This document shows positions 33,301 through 42,722 of a DNA stretch of 64,000 bases, piece after piece. Where the stretch lies: the NCBI GenBank assembly GCA_004794655.1, contig SMMW01000534.1, positions 2,735,501 to 2,799,500 on the forward strand. The letters run 5' to 3'. A model generated the notes under the pieces. That model saw nothing but the letters and a program-made list of their open reading frames with translations. It was not told the DNA's origin and ran no database searches. The DNA is from Marisa cornuarietis (lineage: Eukaryota; Mollusca; Gastropoda; Architaenioglossa; Ampullariidae). Position numbers and translations under genes: made by a program. The number at the start of each line of letters is the position of its first letter. Position 1 is the stretch's first letter.

Positions 33301-34225
33301 ATCTCTATCCAACTCTATCCATCTGCATACTAAAGATTGACGGCTGCCCGGTTTCCTACTTGTCTGCGTCAGTTTAAGTGTGGAATCTTATAAATAGATA
33401 AAGTGATGGAAAGTCTCTCGCACTGTAAGTTATTTTATTTTTATCGATGATTTTTTGACGCTGTATGTTTCAGGACGACAAAATGAAGTCAACCAAAAAC
33501 GATGTGAGTGGCGGTCTTTCCCTAAAATATTCTTCACTTCCTTTGATTTTGATTCTCTGCTGTAAACTTCACAATTCTCGATGTAATATATCTCCTTGTC
33601 CAGCTTTACAAGAAAACAAACAAAATACACATGATGTAAACTAGTTTAAAAGGAAACAAATTGCTGTCGAACTATTTAATATTTTTATGAGAACGAACAT
33701 GTAGAAACCATAGGACGGGAAACAATCCAAATCCACCGATATAATACTGTGTGCTTTTAGATTCTACTACTTGCGTACATCGTTTTGGTCTGTGTTCTGT
33801 GAATTATTAAAAAAACACTGCTATAATGTTATAGAGAAAAATCGTATCAAAGAAGACGTATTTGTGTTTATGTATGAGATGATGTATATTATTATATTGA
33901 TTTGCGATCGACGGCACTTTGCGTTTTGTGTGTAGGTGAGACTGGTGTCGTACACTTTGCACCACATGATCGACCCGGTGTCCTAGCGCCAGACGGTAGG
34001 GTGAAAAAAACTCACTCAGTCCATGTCATCTTCCGAAGTCCATTCGCCACCAAGCCCTGGGTCTCTGTCGCCATCACTTATCTCGATGTGTACAACTACG
34101 CCAACGTGAGGGTCGACGTAGGAGCTGACGCCGTTTCCACTTCCGGTTTCGATGCGTTTGCCTACGAGTGGGGCGACACACACGTTGTCCTTGTAAAAGT
34201 CTCTTGGGTAGCTTGTAACATTTGA
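27299..34225 (+). CDS. Secreted H-type lectin, gene 3 (5 exons, 196 aa)
   Basis: Exons: 27299-27386 signal peptide (VPLCLILLGQSLMA core), 30248-30340 coiled coil 1 (ALAGLIGNLTDRLKSLE), 30599-30688 coiled coil 2 (ALAGLIDSLASRLTRLE), 33474-33503 microexon (RQNEVNQKR + C), 33936-34225 lectin domain. The sum 88+93+90+30+290 is 591 bases, fully open, all introns phase 1 with GT/AG ends. The domain has HSVHVIF, PFATKPWVSVAITYLD, NVRVDV, GFDAFAYEWGDT and VSWVACNI, a strong H-type lectin pattern including the conserved Arg and the Trp/Asp loop that in Helix agglutinin contacts N-acetylgalactosamine. It should be secreted and oligomeric, and innate defence or egg-fluid agglutinin roles are typical of the family. 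ATG 27299 is the first of two adjacent Met codons. It is paired with gene 4 as tandem duplicates. Confidence 0.88.
27387..30247 (+). other. Gene 3 first intron
   Basis: Most of it is paralogous to the gene 4 intron 49598-51035. It adds about 1 kb here, including the LINE C relic at 29287-30160. A short TM-like frame near 28856 with flanking AG/GT is not conserved in gene 4 and is not called. Confidence 0.6.
29287..30160 (-). mobile_element. LINE family C fragment in gene 3 intron
   Basis: Minus-strand frames give FVLSRIDYCKSLLAGI and LTFHHHFSRVCRISYLE, the RT end of a CR1-like LINE, antisense to the gene. Gene 4 keeps only 50735-50945 of it. Confidence 0.8.
30248..30340 (+). CDS. Gene 3 coiled-coil exon 1
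   Basis: Acceptor ttgtcgcag, donor gtgagagata, 93 bases, phase 1-1. Encodes RVERAYSAQALAGL and then IGNLTDRLKSLEAHIT. Confidence 0.85.
30599..30688 (+). CDS. Gene 3 coiled-coil exon 2
   Basis: Acceptor ttgtcgcag, donor gtgagagata, 90 bases, phase 1-1. Homologous to exon 1 and, more closely, to the single coiled-coil exon of genes 1 and 2. Confidence 0.85.
30930..32310 (+). mobile_element. LINE family D relic in gene 3 intron
   Basis: Endonuclease frame 31074-31334 reads HIVMCGDQNPRTGNEQPVT and LLNLCLTLDSIILNSFW, then FDYIIMSEELVDLH and LPVILK. Near 32240-32310 a mutated RT block (LYVAFIDFKS) is visible. Same sense as the gene, and the same position as in genes 1, 2 and 4. Confidence 0.85.
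32560..33350 (+). mobile_element. LINE family C RT fragment in gene 3 intron
   Basis: Reads HRLSSLYGILGSLLEWFQSS, VPQASMLGPILFFVYAKPL, QSFSDDTQLYTSC (FADD motif changed to FSDD) and VYPSLPVAIRVGDADVPF. Frameshifts after 33064. Unique to gene 3, so inserted after the duplication. Confidence 0.88.
33474..33503 (+). CDS. Gene 3 microexon (30 nt)
   Basis: Acceptor tgtatgtttcag, donor gtgagtgg. Phase 1-1, encodes RQNEVNQKR and the T of a junction Cys codon. Confidence 0.7.
33936..34225 (+). CDS. Gene 3 terminal exon: H-type lectin domain
   Basis: 290 bases after acceptor ttttgtgtgtag, ending VSWVACNI and TGA. A longer N-terminal loop (APDGRVKKTHSV) than in genes 1 and 2 explains the extra 30 bases. 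Confidence 0.92.
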
Positions 34226-34320
34226 CGAGAATGCGAGCCTATCGTCGGCAAATTTCGACCTCGCAAATGGACCTTGAGTAATTATAACAGTTGCTAATTA
34301 TGCTATATTTGCTGGGGAGC

Positions 34321-34326
34321 AATAAA
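34321..34326 (+). terminator. Polyadenylation signal of lectin gene 3
   Basis: AATAAA 96 bases after the stop codon, followed by tcttgcaca; conserved in gene 4 at 55900-55905. Confidence 0.75.
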
Positions 34327-34452
34327 TCTTGCACACTCTGTTGTTCATCTGGCATTTGTCTCTTAGCAGTGACGTAGGAAGATGTTCGGCTTTCGGGGGG
34401 GGGGGACGAACGTAATGGTGATAATGAACAACGTTCACAGTCACACATTATG

Positions 34453-34454
<2 letters not shown>

Positions 34455-34525
<71 letters not shown>
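34455..34525. repeat. (CA)n microsatellite, about 35 units
   Basis: An uninterrupted ca run. The gene 4 paralog (56065-56145) is instead a mixed cacacgcgaa array. Confidence 0.97.
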
Positions 34526-34527
<2 letters not shown>

Positions 34528-34699
34528 GGTAGAATCTAAGAACATACTGCTTTGAATGATAAAAGAAAAAGTAACATTGAGAATAAGATAAACTTTCTAA
34601 TGATATTATTCATATTTAAGTTTTGCATGTCAGTATGCAAAAAAGAAAAAAAACCACCTGCATCTTCTTTTATTTCCGTACATGAGCTCCATTGCAATT

Positions 34700-35560
34700 T
34701 TATCCAGATTTAGCAAATCAACCTTCTTTCGTCTGTGTCATTGAACTTCTCAGACATAAAAAACTTCATTCTGTAGTTGCCGTGGTAACTGGGATAGTAA
34801 GTCTCAGATGCTGTGGCCCAGTCTGATGATTGGCTGAACCGTCGGTTTGTCTGTGCTCTGAGTGATGGCACTTGGCTGAAATGGGAGCTGTGTCTTTAGT
34901 TTGGTACAGTCAATGACCGAGTTATGGATACTTGCTAAAGCTATAGAAACGATATTTTTAGGAAAGTCAGTGATTTTTCCACAGTGCTGCCTCACAAAGT
35001 AATTTCTCGATCTGTCTCGGCAAGTGAAAACTGTCTTGATGAAATCTGGATATTTTCGATTATGTGATCAAGAGTTTCAAAGTACTGTTTGTTGTAAGTA
35101 TTAGCCTGAAATATCTGTGTACCAATGTCCTTCTGAACCATCGTCTGTCAGTCGTAAATCTTGTCTCTGCCTGGGGAGGTGTGGTTCGTGGCAGAGTCTG
35201 CTTGCTTTGACCTTAACACACTTAAAGAAATATAGAAAATATTCGTCGGAACGCATTTCCTGCAAGGTCCTTATGCACACACTAGCTGCAGCAGAAGCAT
35301 CCTCGTAAGATGCTGTTGATAGATGTTTGGTTACAGCAAACACAGTCCACAACAAACACATTTCATATGAAGCAAAACCTCAAAATGTCGAGAACTGCTA
35401 CATCAGCGCCAGGAGACCAGAAACCCTCAGATCATACTCATCGCTGCCTTCGGAGACCACCTCTAGTGTTTCCTGCAAAATTTTATAGCTCTTTATTAGA
35501 GATTCAATCGTTCTTGTCCTCACTGTCAATCTAGCAAGACAAAGGCTTTTATTGTTGGCG
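34700..35560 (-). pseudogene. hAT-like (ZMYM1/TTF-type) transposase relic, copy 1
   Basis: Minus-strand frames 35361-35101 and 34995-34804 read SAAASVCIRTLQEMRSDEY-like, RLTDDGSEGHWYTDIS, and after a gap NYFVRQHCGKITDFPKN with FPKNIVSIALASIHNS. The layout recalls the C-terminal half of hAT-derived zinc-finger MYM-type proteins. Stops and frameshifts interrupt it. A paralogous copy at 56430-57240 has the same breaks, so it was dead before the gene 3/4 duplication. Family assignment is moderate. Confidence 0.5.
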
Positions 35561-35802
35561 GGAAGTGTTCTTTCTCTCTACTTCTACCACACCCTCCTCA
35601 TATGACATAACCGAGAAAAAATGGTCTGGCTGTTCTTCGGGAGTGGAGTTGCACAGTCTTAATTTTCGAGGTCTTTGAGCTGGTGCTTGTGACTGTCAGC
35701 TCAGCTCAGTACCCGAATCGCAAAATTATTGTTGAAAACACATAGGAACAGATGATGTGTTTTTAATGCAGAGATCCTAACCTTCTAGAAACAAAAGGAG
35801 GC

Positions 35803-36030
35803 AGTGGATAGTCGAGTGGTTAGAGTGCTAGTGTCTGAATTGAAAGGGACGCTGGTTTGATACCCGTGTAGAAATTTCCACCAGTCGACCAAGATGGCGG
35901 AAATGGGTACCTGACTCAACAAAGGTTTGGGGAAGGTAAGACTGCAAGGGAAGGGAGATGTGCACCGCCCTCACGTGACCTTGAGAGAAGTAAGGTCTCT
36001 GACACATCAGCCACCCTCAGTCAATGACTA
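35803..36030 (+). mobile_element. tRNA-derived SINE, family S2
   Basis: tRNA-like head with tagtcgagtggttagag (A box) and tggtttgatacccg (B box). The body has gggtacctgactcaac, ggtttggggaagg and accgccctcacgtgac. It joins directly onto the lectin-intron remnant at 36040. Confidence 0.85.
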
Positions 36031-36039
36031 TCCATCCCT

Positions 36040-36870
36040 TTTAAAGCTCAAGAAATCCTTACATAAGTCAGAGTGTATAGGCTCGATGCCATTATTTATG
36101 GAGTAACTAACGTTAGCACATTTGTGCTTGAGTGCCTGTATGTGAGGTGAGCCTGTGAAGTGTCTGTGAGCTGGTAAGCAATAGAAGCTAAAGAAGGAGG
36201 GGCTGATCCGCCAGTTCGATTATTTTGTCAAGAAATGCAGAGTATTGATATTCAAAGATCAGTGGATAGTTTATTCAACAGACCATATGATTGATGCATG
36301 TAACACAAACAGCTTGCGGAAATAAACACACAAAAGACACATACAATCCCAACAAAGGCATGCTACCAATGAAATCATCACAGACACAATTGAAATGACT
36401 ACTACATAATAAAAACAATTTTCAAACTTTTTTAAGAAAACCGTCGCAGCTAATTAACAAAGAAAGATAAAGAGCATATATAGAGCACATAGATCTCTAC
36501 AGATTTATAAAATATCAAAGGGTAATTTCGATGGAATCCAATGTGAATGTCACAAGAAATAAAAGTAAGGTCGTGTATTGTTCATGACAAGGTGTCCAAA
36601 ATTTCTCTTTTTCTGGTACTGAGACAGAGCTGCTCAAGGGACACTACTGCTTGCAAACGATTTACCAACGATTTTTCCGTATAGGCTTCAATACCGTAGT
36701 GAGGTATTGTCACCTGTCAAAATTAATAACCATGTACAAAATGACTGGATGTGAAGTAGTCAACATTAGTTTCCGAGTTTCTTGTGCAAATCTAATATTC
36801 AAGCAACTTCCGTTAAAATCTGATCATACTTATGATTTCTCAGTCCCTGTGACAACCATCAGATCCAAAA
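36040..36870 (-). pseudogene. Remnant of a minus-strand lectin-gene intron
   Basis: Homologous to 1327-1636 of gene 1 and 18700-19170 of gene 2 (for example tttaaagctcaagaaatcct and cagagctgctcaagggacac). It corresponds to the intron beside the lectin exon, but no lectin exon is present. A second such remnant follows gene 4. Confidence 0.65.
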
Positions 36871-36874
36871 TGTA

Positions 36875-37085
36875 GATTTTTGTCTCAAGTGCTCCACTCT
36901 GCCACAAACACCAAACAGACAACAGATATCCGTCAAAATGATATGCCACCACTTGTGTCTTGTGCTTTTCTCATAAGTAACAGTGTTATATTCCTAGAAA
37001 AAAGAAACAAAAAAAGACTTTTTCTCCCACATCTCCCATCGGGCTTATTATCTGATTTGCATGGTGTATCTGAAGATGCTTAAGT
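36875..37085. repeat. Duplicated 210-bp block (partner 61655-61882)
   Basis: Near-identical to 61655-61882 (tctcagtccctgtgacaacc to catcgggcttattatctga). Not coding. Confidence 0.85.
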
Positions 37086-37089
37086 ACCA

Positions 37090-38320
37090 CATAGTAAAGG
37101 AAAAAATCCTGAAATATAAACAAAACAAGTATAGTGTAATAGCATGACATGATTTTATTAAAAATCAACATAACCACTTTCCAGCGAAAAAGAGTTGAAG
37201 ATTACTTTGTCCCCGTGAGACCAGACAATGTACAGCTCGCAGCTGGGTATATTGCCACCCGTGGGCAAATGTAAATTTCCACATTTTAGAGCAACTACAG
37301 ACACAATTTTTGGAGACGATCTAGCTCTGGTCCATTCTTGATTCGCTCCATTAACCGTCTTGCATTTTCGGCATTTCTCCTTCACCTCTTCATCTCCTCT
37401 TCGTCCAATCGAAGTTGCATTTCCGATGCGGGCAACAGTGAAAGAAGAATATATCAATGTAAATTTAATGAGTGCAATGCACACTTTTGGTACTGGAAAA
37501 ACTTTCTTTGGCTACCCCTTCTGTCATGAGGTGAACACGTAATTTGTGTATTGCCCCTCTCGTCGTCTAAATGTCAGTAAACATTTGGTCTTGATGCCAG
37601 CTGTAACTAACCCTAATCCATAACTATTGCCGTGGGCCTACCCTGATACAATAACGAGCAGCAGACAAGAGGAAAGTGAAGGGTTGCAAAAAGAAATCAG
37701 TGGTTTTAAATAACATTTTTATTACAATTGTGCTACAAATCATTACTTTGTCAACAAAATATTTTTCAAATATAAACTGAAGTTTTCATAGAATGCAGGT
37801 ACCACTACTACTTTAGTATGTAGTGGGGAATGAGGAGATAAAAAGAAAACTTGTGAATGACAAAATTAAACAACTTTGAATCACCACCAAACAAAGAAAT
37901 AATAATATTTAAAATTCATGATCATAAAATTTCTCCTAGGGTAGGGGCTCCAAAAATAATTAAATTTGTCGCAGATGTTGCCCTACACTACATCACTAAG
38001 TAAGAAACAAAACATAAAGACGAAAGACAGAGTCAGCTCTGACTAGCGTCACAATATACAAAGTTCGATACTAACGGTCGTCAGGTGGGAAGTAATACTA
38101 GAGAGGATAGATATCTAGATATCTGAACATACACTTCCAGTCATGGATAAGGGCTGTCATAGGGGACAACATCCCGCCCTCTGTCCCACAGGGTACAAAC
38201 ATCTGTACTATTGTTATGTCCATCACAGCAATAACTTTTTATGACCAGTTCTGGAAGAAGAAACATCCAACCGTTAACAAAGTTCACGCAGGCACAGTGA
38301 GGAAGCTGACTGTCAGTCGC
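37090..38320. other. Intergenic, no gene recognised
   Basis: AT-rich, no motif-bearing frame. The minus-strand frame 37158-37484 has no recognised domain. Confidence 0.35.
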
Positions 38321-38322
38321 AG

Positions 38323-40291
38323 ATGACGGAATTTATTTCATTTATCCTGATGGCCATCATCATCTGTAGCGTACAAGGGGGTACAGCAGTTGAGTATTGT
38401 TTTGTTCGACACACAGGTGTGCCTTGGTTTGACACTGCCACGCTGGAAGTCACGAGAACTTGAAAGTCTCGGTTTTTACCTTATTTCACGTGCGAGCAGA
38501 GCAGAGCTCCATCCGTCCAGGTGGTTAGGGTGTCTTGTTTTTCTGTCGCTGTCATGCGAGTTGCATGAGAAAATTGAGGTTTTGGATATTTTAAAATTGT
38601 ATGTGTGGGGCGGGCTTAGCTCACCTTGTGGCGATGTAAACAAGGGTGGGTATATTAGACCCGACATTTAGCAAGTAGGATAATGCTCGATTTGGACGAT
38701 GGATATTCCGGCAATCCTGGTGTGTTGCTTGCTGTGTGCTGTCACTGACGGGGGGTGCAGTCTTCATTCAGGCCTACCAGTCGTCATAGTGTATGTCGAC
38801 GTGAGGCGCTAGAGAGAGCGCTGGTTAGTGACAAGAGTTGTCACCGTACTTACTGGTATTCAAGCCGAGGGCTGTGATTCTACTACCGGTACAGTACAGA
38901 AAGAACTTTTGCTGAAATTTGGATACAGGCGTCTGAGAACTTATCTGACGTAAACAGAGGGACTCCGCCGAGAGCGTGGAAGGCTGTGGGAAACTACAGG
39001 TTTTGACGGCTGGAGCTGGCGCATAGACGGGCCTGTGGTTCGGCAAAGACGAGTGAAAGGGTGTCCGCGTATCTCCAAGGTTGGGGAGGAGCATCCGATA
39101 CAGAGAGGCTGAATGACTGACTTGCGTGGGGCGATATCCTACAGACGATATCCGAAGTTTCCGGAGGTCCACTGACGTGAGGCAGAGGCATGGGTTTCCG
39201 ATGATCTAACACCAGACGAACATCCCCAACGAAGTAAGACTTTGATTAAGGTAGAGTGACGCACCAGATGTCCTCCCTGTATAACTCATACGTGAGGAGT
39301 TGCTAAAATATTTGTAAAAAGAAATAACTTGAACTTTAAAAGAAAAAGGGTCAAGTGGAGAACTTTGTGTTTGCGCTTCGGGTCCAGAGTGGGAATAAAT
39401 TAAGCACGCGTAGGAAGACGGATAGGTTATCCTTACTGAGGAGGTGATAAAGCCTAGGGTGTGCTACCCATTCTGACTCTGTTGTTAGAACCAAGTATTT
39501 GTGTGTTGGTGCCGAGGGCACTGTCGCTGAAAGACATTTCTTCATATTTTTGTTTTGATATACCTGTTAGACACTATTGTTTGTCAACAATTGCTCCTTG
39601 TGTATGCTTATTTATTGTTTACGTCAGCTTGAACGGCGTAATAATCCAAGAAAGAGAGGGATTTTCAGGCTACGTCTAGCCGTGAGAGTTTAAAGTAATG
39701 CTAAATATCATGTTTGACTAACTGCTCGTGTTAACTACTGATGCTTTGCCTTGTGAATTTTGTGGTCAATAAGTATTTGTCTCTTTGAGGGACGTTCTAC
39801 ACCAGAGTGGTCATTTGTTGATTGTGTTGAGTTAACGAATGCGCGTGTCTGCGGATGACTCGTCGTGTGTATGCGGGTGATCCGTGACATCATCTTACGG
39901 TACTACTAAAAAATAGTAAAAAGCTAAGGACTAAGTATAAAACACTGACCACACCATCTGTCTCAGGCCATCGTTCATGTGAAGCCCTGTACGTCGTTAT
40001 GCGACATCACGCTGTCATGGTTACGCGCGTGTAAAATGTCACGGAACAGAGTTTTATGACAAAAAAGTGGAATCTTACGGTCGTTACTACTGGACAAAGT
40101 CTTTCAGTTTCAAGCAAAATTTATATCTTGCTGTCAATCTGTTCGTGTTTCTGAGATTCTTAGCAGATATTTAATCAAATTAGCGTTCGGACAACCATTT
40201 TTTACAGGCGACTCTCGTCGTCTACCGGACCAAAGTGATTATCTCGCTGATGAAACTTTCCGCGATTTGGGTACAAAGTACCGGGACGACC
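38323..40291 (+). CDS. Candidate secreted-protein gene, first two exons (partial)
   Basis: Exon 1, 38323-38380: an ATG followed by a typical leader (MTEFISFILMAIIICSVQG), ending at donor GGGG/gtacag in phase 1. Exon 2, 40208-40291: acceptor accatttttttacag, strong donor gtaagtat, 84 bases, phase 1 at both ends, encoding GDSRRLPDQSDYLADE and TFRDLGTKYRDD with no stop. The phases match and the joined frame places a charged segment right after signal cleavage. This is the same architecture as the lectin genes, but the sequence is not related to them and no family is recognised. Later exons were not found; LINE and MITE insertions follow from 40655. The pairing of these two exons is inference. 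Confidence 0.42.
38640..40200. other. Probable intron; GC-richer patch at 38860-39240
   Basis: No coding frame. The patch 38860-39240 is GC-richer than its surroundings, but no LTR ends or primer site could be shown. Confidence 0.3.
40208..40291 (+). CDS. Candidate internal exon (84 nt) with strong splice sites
   Basis: Polypyrimidine tract plus CAG acceptor and a near-consensus donor (CC/gtaagtat). Open in the phase-1 frame; acidic and Arg-rich. More convincing than the linked signal-peptide exon. Confidence 0.5.
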
Positions 40292-40654
40292 GTAAGTATG
40301 AATTCAGATCGAAGTAATATTTTTACATGAATATGTTGACAAATACTTTGTGTGCGGAACGTGTAGACATTTGTCAGGTGACAAGTCTCGGTGCTTTTAG
40401 AATGTTGGTAACTTCGTGGTGTGAATAGAATTTACATTAAACGTCAGGCTACCTCCACCGGCCATTTTTTTTTATTGTCGGCGATGACCCTTTTCACGCA
40501 GTCAAACATCCAAAACATGCAACAAACAACACACAGAAAGTCAGTATTATCGTAGTTATCTCCTGAAACCTTTATATATCCATTGATATAGTTTCAACCA
40601 AGCAAAAAAATTAAGATATTGTAAACCTAGTCTATGCACAAATATAACAACCAT

Positions 40655-40940
40655 AATTAAAAAAAGAAGATGGAGATGGCTCGGACGCGTGTGCAGAATG
40701 AAACCAGAGGCACCCCCCAAAATAGCCCTTTGCTGGACAGCGGATGGCAAGAGGAGATGTGGCCGGCCAAAAGAAACATGGCGACGGTCAGTGGAGAGGG
40801 AGCTCAGGACCAGAAGCTGACCTGGAGCGACGTAGCCAGACTTGCTGCCGACAGACAGGGATGGAGATCTCTAGTGGATGCCTTATGTACCACCTAGGTA
40901 CGAAGAGGACTAAGTAAGTAAGTAAGTAAGTAAGCAAGTA
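40655..40940 (+). mobile_element. LINE family A 3' end with (TAAG)n tail
   Basis: In one frame it reads RRWRWLGRVCRMKPEAPPK, ALCWTADGKRRCGRPKETW and RRSVEREL. A frameshift follows, then ARLAADRQGWRSLVDALC and a stop. Right after it comes a taag/gtaa run (40913-40938). It supplies the C terminus and short-repeat tail that the copies at 1638 and 13690 lack. Confidence 0.85.
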
Positions 40941-40979
40941 AACCAAGACCAACAGTATGCTAGAGGCGAACTTTTGTCA

Positions 40980-41260
40980 CAAGCATCTATACTAGATTTC
41001 GTCAGCGAGGTTTCATAACAACGATGCAGTTTTCATCGTTATCAGGAAATACAGTAAATAGCACAAATAATTATAAAGCTGATGTTGAATATTGATATAG
41101 AGCTTTTACAAATATTATGTTCATAGCAATTTACAAAAAAAGACGAAAAACCAACAAGTAGACCTAATTTTTACTTGCAAAACACCCATACACACTAACA
41201 CACACAAGATCATTGCCAACATGGCTGTCAAAATACAATAACTGGATTTTTGTTCGGTGT
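40980..41260 (+). repeat. Part of the interspersed block seen at 26090-26285
   Basis: Shares gtcagcgaggtt, cgttatcaggaaatacag and the aacatggctgtcaaaataca part with 26150, 46800 and 61160. Confidence 0.55.
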
Positions 41261-41339
41261 TTATTTTCCATTAATTTTCTGCTAATCTCCAACGATATAT
41301 GCGAGGTTCCATGTCTGTTTAGATCAGCATGCTTTCTAA

Positions 41340-42010
41340 CGTGTTTTTATGGCGTGACACGAAGAGCGCCAGATCAGCGCCAGCCTCTTGTCTGTGTGTT
41401 TGTTCTTTCTCGGCCTGATTACTGCCACTCCTTGCTTGCCGGCTGCCCTCTTTCCGCAAAAAAGTACAGAACTCCGTTGCATGTCTGTGGGGGTAGTTAC
41501 GAAGCGAGGGTGAGTCCTTAATCTGAGGCAACATGGGGAGCTCAAGGACAAGCATCTTGTTTACAAAATTATAAAGCGGCGTCCATACACAGCAGATGTT
41601 TTACTCCTTAGGCCATAGTTATGACGTGGAAGCAAAGGTATCCTTGGGTAAAGAAACATGAAGTACTGTGTCTGAAAAATCTCAACACCGCTATATAACT
41701 TCAGAATTGTTTCCTTGCGTTCCCAAATGTTGCCACGGGGAAACGACTCACTCTCGCTTCGTAACTATGTCCCCTGGTGCTTACAGCTAGGAAACGGGAC
41801 CATGTCTCTCCTCTCCTTCGTTGTCTTTACTGGCTACCCATCCGTTCTTGCATTCGGTACACACTATCAGTGGCGTGTTTTAATGTCAGGCTCCTGCCTA
41901 TATCTCTAAACTTCTCTTTCCCTACATCCCACCCAACTACGCTCTTCGTCTGATGATCGTCTCCCAACTATTCCTGTCACGAGAACAACAAATGGTCACG
42001 TGATGAACAA
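41340..42010 (+). mobile_element. LINE family C, rearranged C-terminal fragments
   Basis: Pieces such as VCVFVLSRPDYCHSLLAGC and GTMSLLSFVVFTGYPSVLA (a shifted reading of the family C end) occur with deletions and a 250-base interruption. Dead. Confidence 0.7.
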
Positions 42011-42257
42011 TGTCTCTTAATAATGTTTAAAATACACCTTTTAGGTGTCTTTGCAGTATATAGTTCGTACATTTTATTTGAGTATATTTGACATTCAGAT
42101 AAGATATTAACTAATATTAAAACAACTCAGACAAACTCCTATGTTTCTTCAGCAATGTTTGTTTTCATTTTTACGAAAGTTTATATGTTGCAGTAAGGTG
42201 CAAGCCATAATAAGTAAAAAAAAAAATCAAAATTTATCCTTAACGTTTTCTCTTTAG

Positions 42258-42410
42258 CTTAATCTTGGAGTTGTAGCTGTTTCTAGAAAAACATTGTTCG
42301 AGGGAATCTTGTTTCTGATTCATTTTTATCCAAGCGACACAAGAGAAGCTGAGGATGCTCAGTCCTCAATAAGCAAGACAAATATGTCCTCTATTGTCAA
42401 TATTCAGTAA
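42258..42410 (+). other. Possible terminal exon-like frame, low support
   Basis: After ttttctctttag, 50 codons are open to TAA (LNLGVVAVSRKTLFEGIL ...). The phase does not match the candidate gene at 38323-40291, and nothing is recognised. Confidence 0.12.
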
Positions 42411-42479
42411 TGTTTGAAATAAGTGGCATGATGGATCAGGTAAAAAGTAAGGTAAATTCTTTAACCTTTCAGTTGTTGA

Positions 42480-42720
42480 AGAGTGAGGGGTTGTGTTCCG
42501 CACTTTTCCCGGGCCAGCTTTTTGTGAGAGTTCTCTCTCCACCCATCCACATTTGAATCGACTGGCACAACTTTACTGCCTTACATGAATATCAAGCCAA
42601 CACATGGAGAAAAAAACGTGATTTGTTGCGCTCGAACATCAGTTGAGGTGAGCTCACCTCCGAGCTTTAGATGGTTAGCTAAAGTCTTGCATTAATGACA
42701 AGACAGCCGTCAAGGTCAGA
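42480..42720 (-). repeat. Block shared with 62090-62275
   Basis: The parts cttttcccgggccagctt and gtgccagtcgattca are inverted relative to 62105-62185, while ctaaagtcttgcat and gacaagacagccgtc are direct to 62230-62262. The block contains the target site of the adjacent MITE. Confidence 0.65.
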
Positions 42721-42722
42721 GG

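Noticed and set aside
38860..39240. Solo LTR in the GC-richer patch
   Set aside because: No TG...CA ends, target duplication, primer site or second copy could be shown.
42258..42410. Terminal exon of the candidate secreted gene
   Set aside because: Good acceptor but wrong phase and no motif; kept only as a low-support entry.
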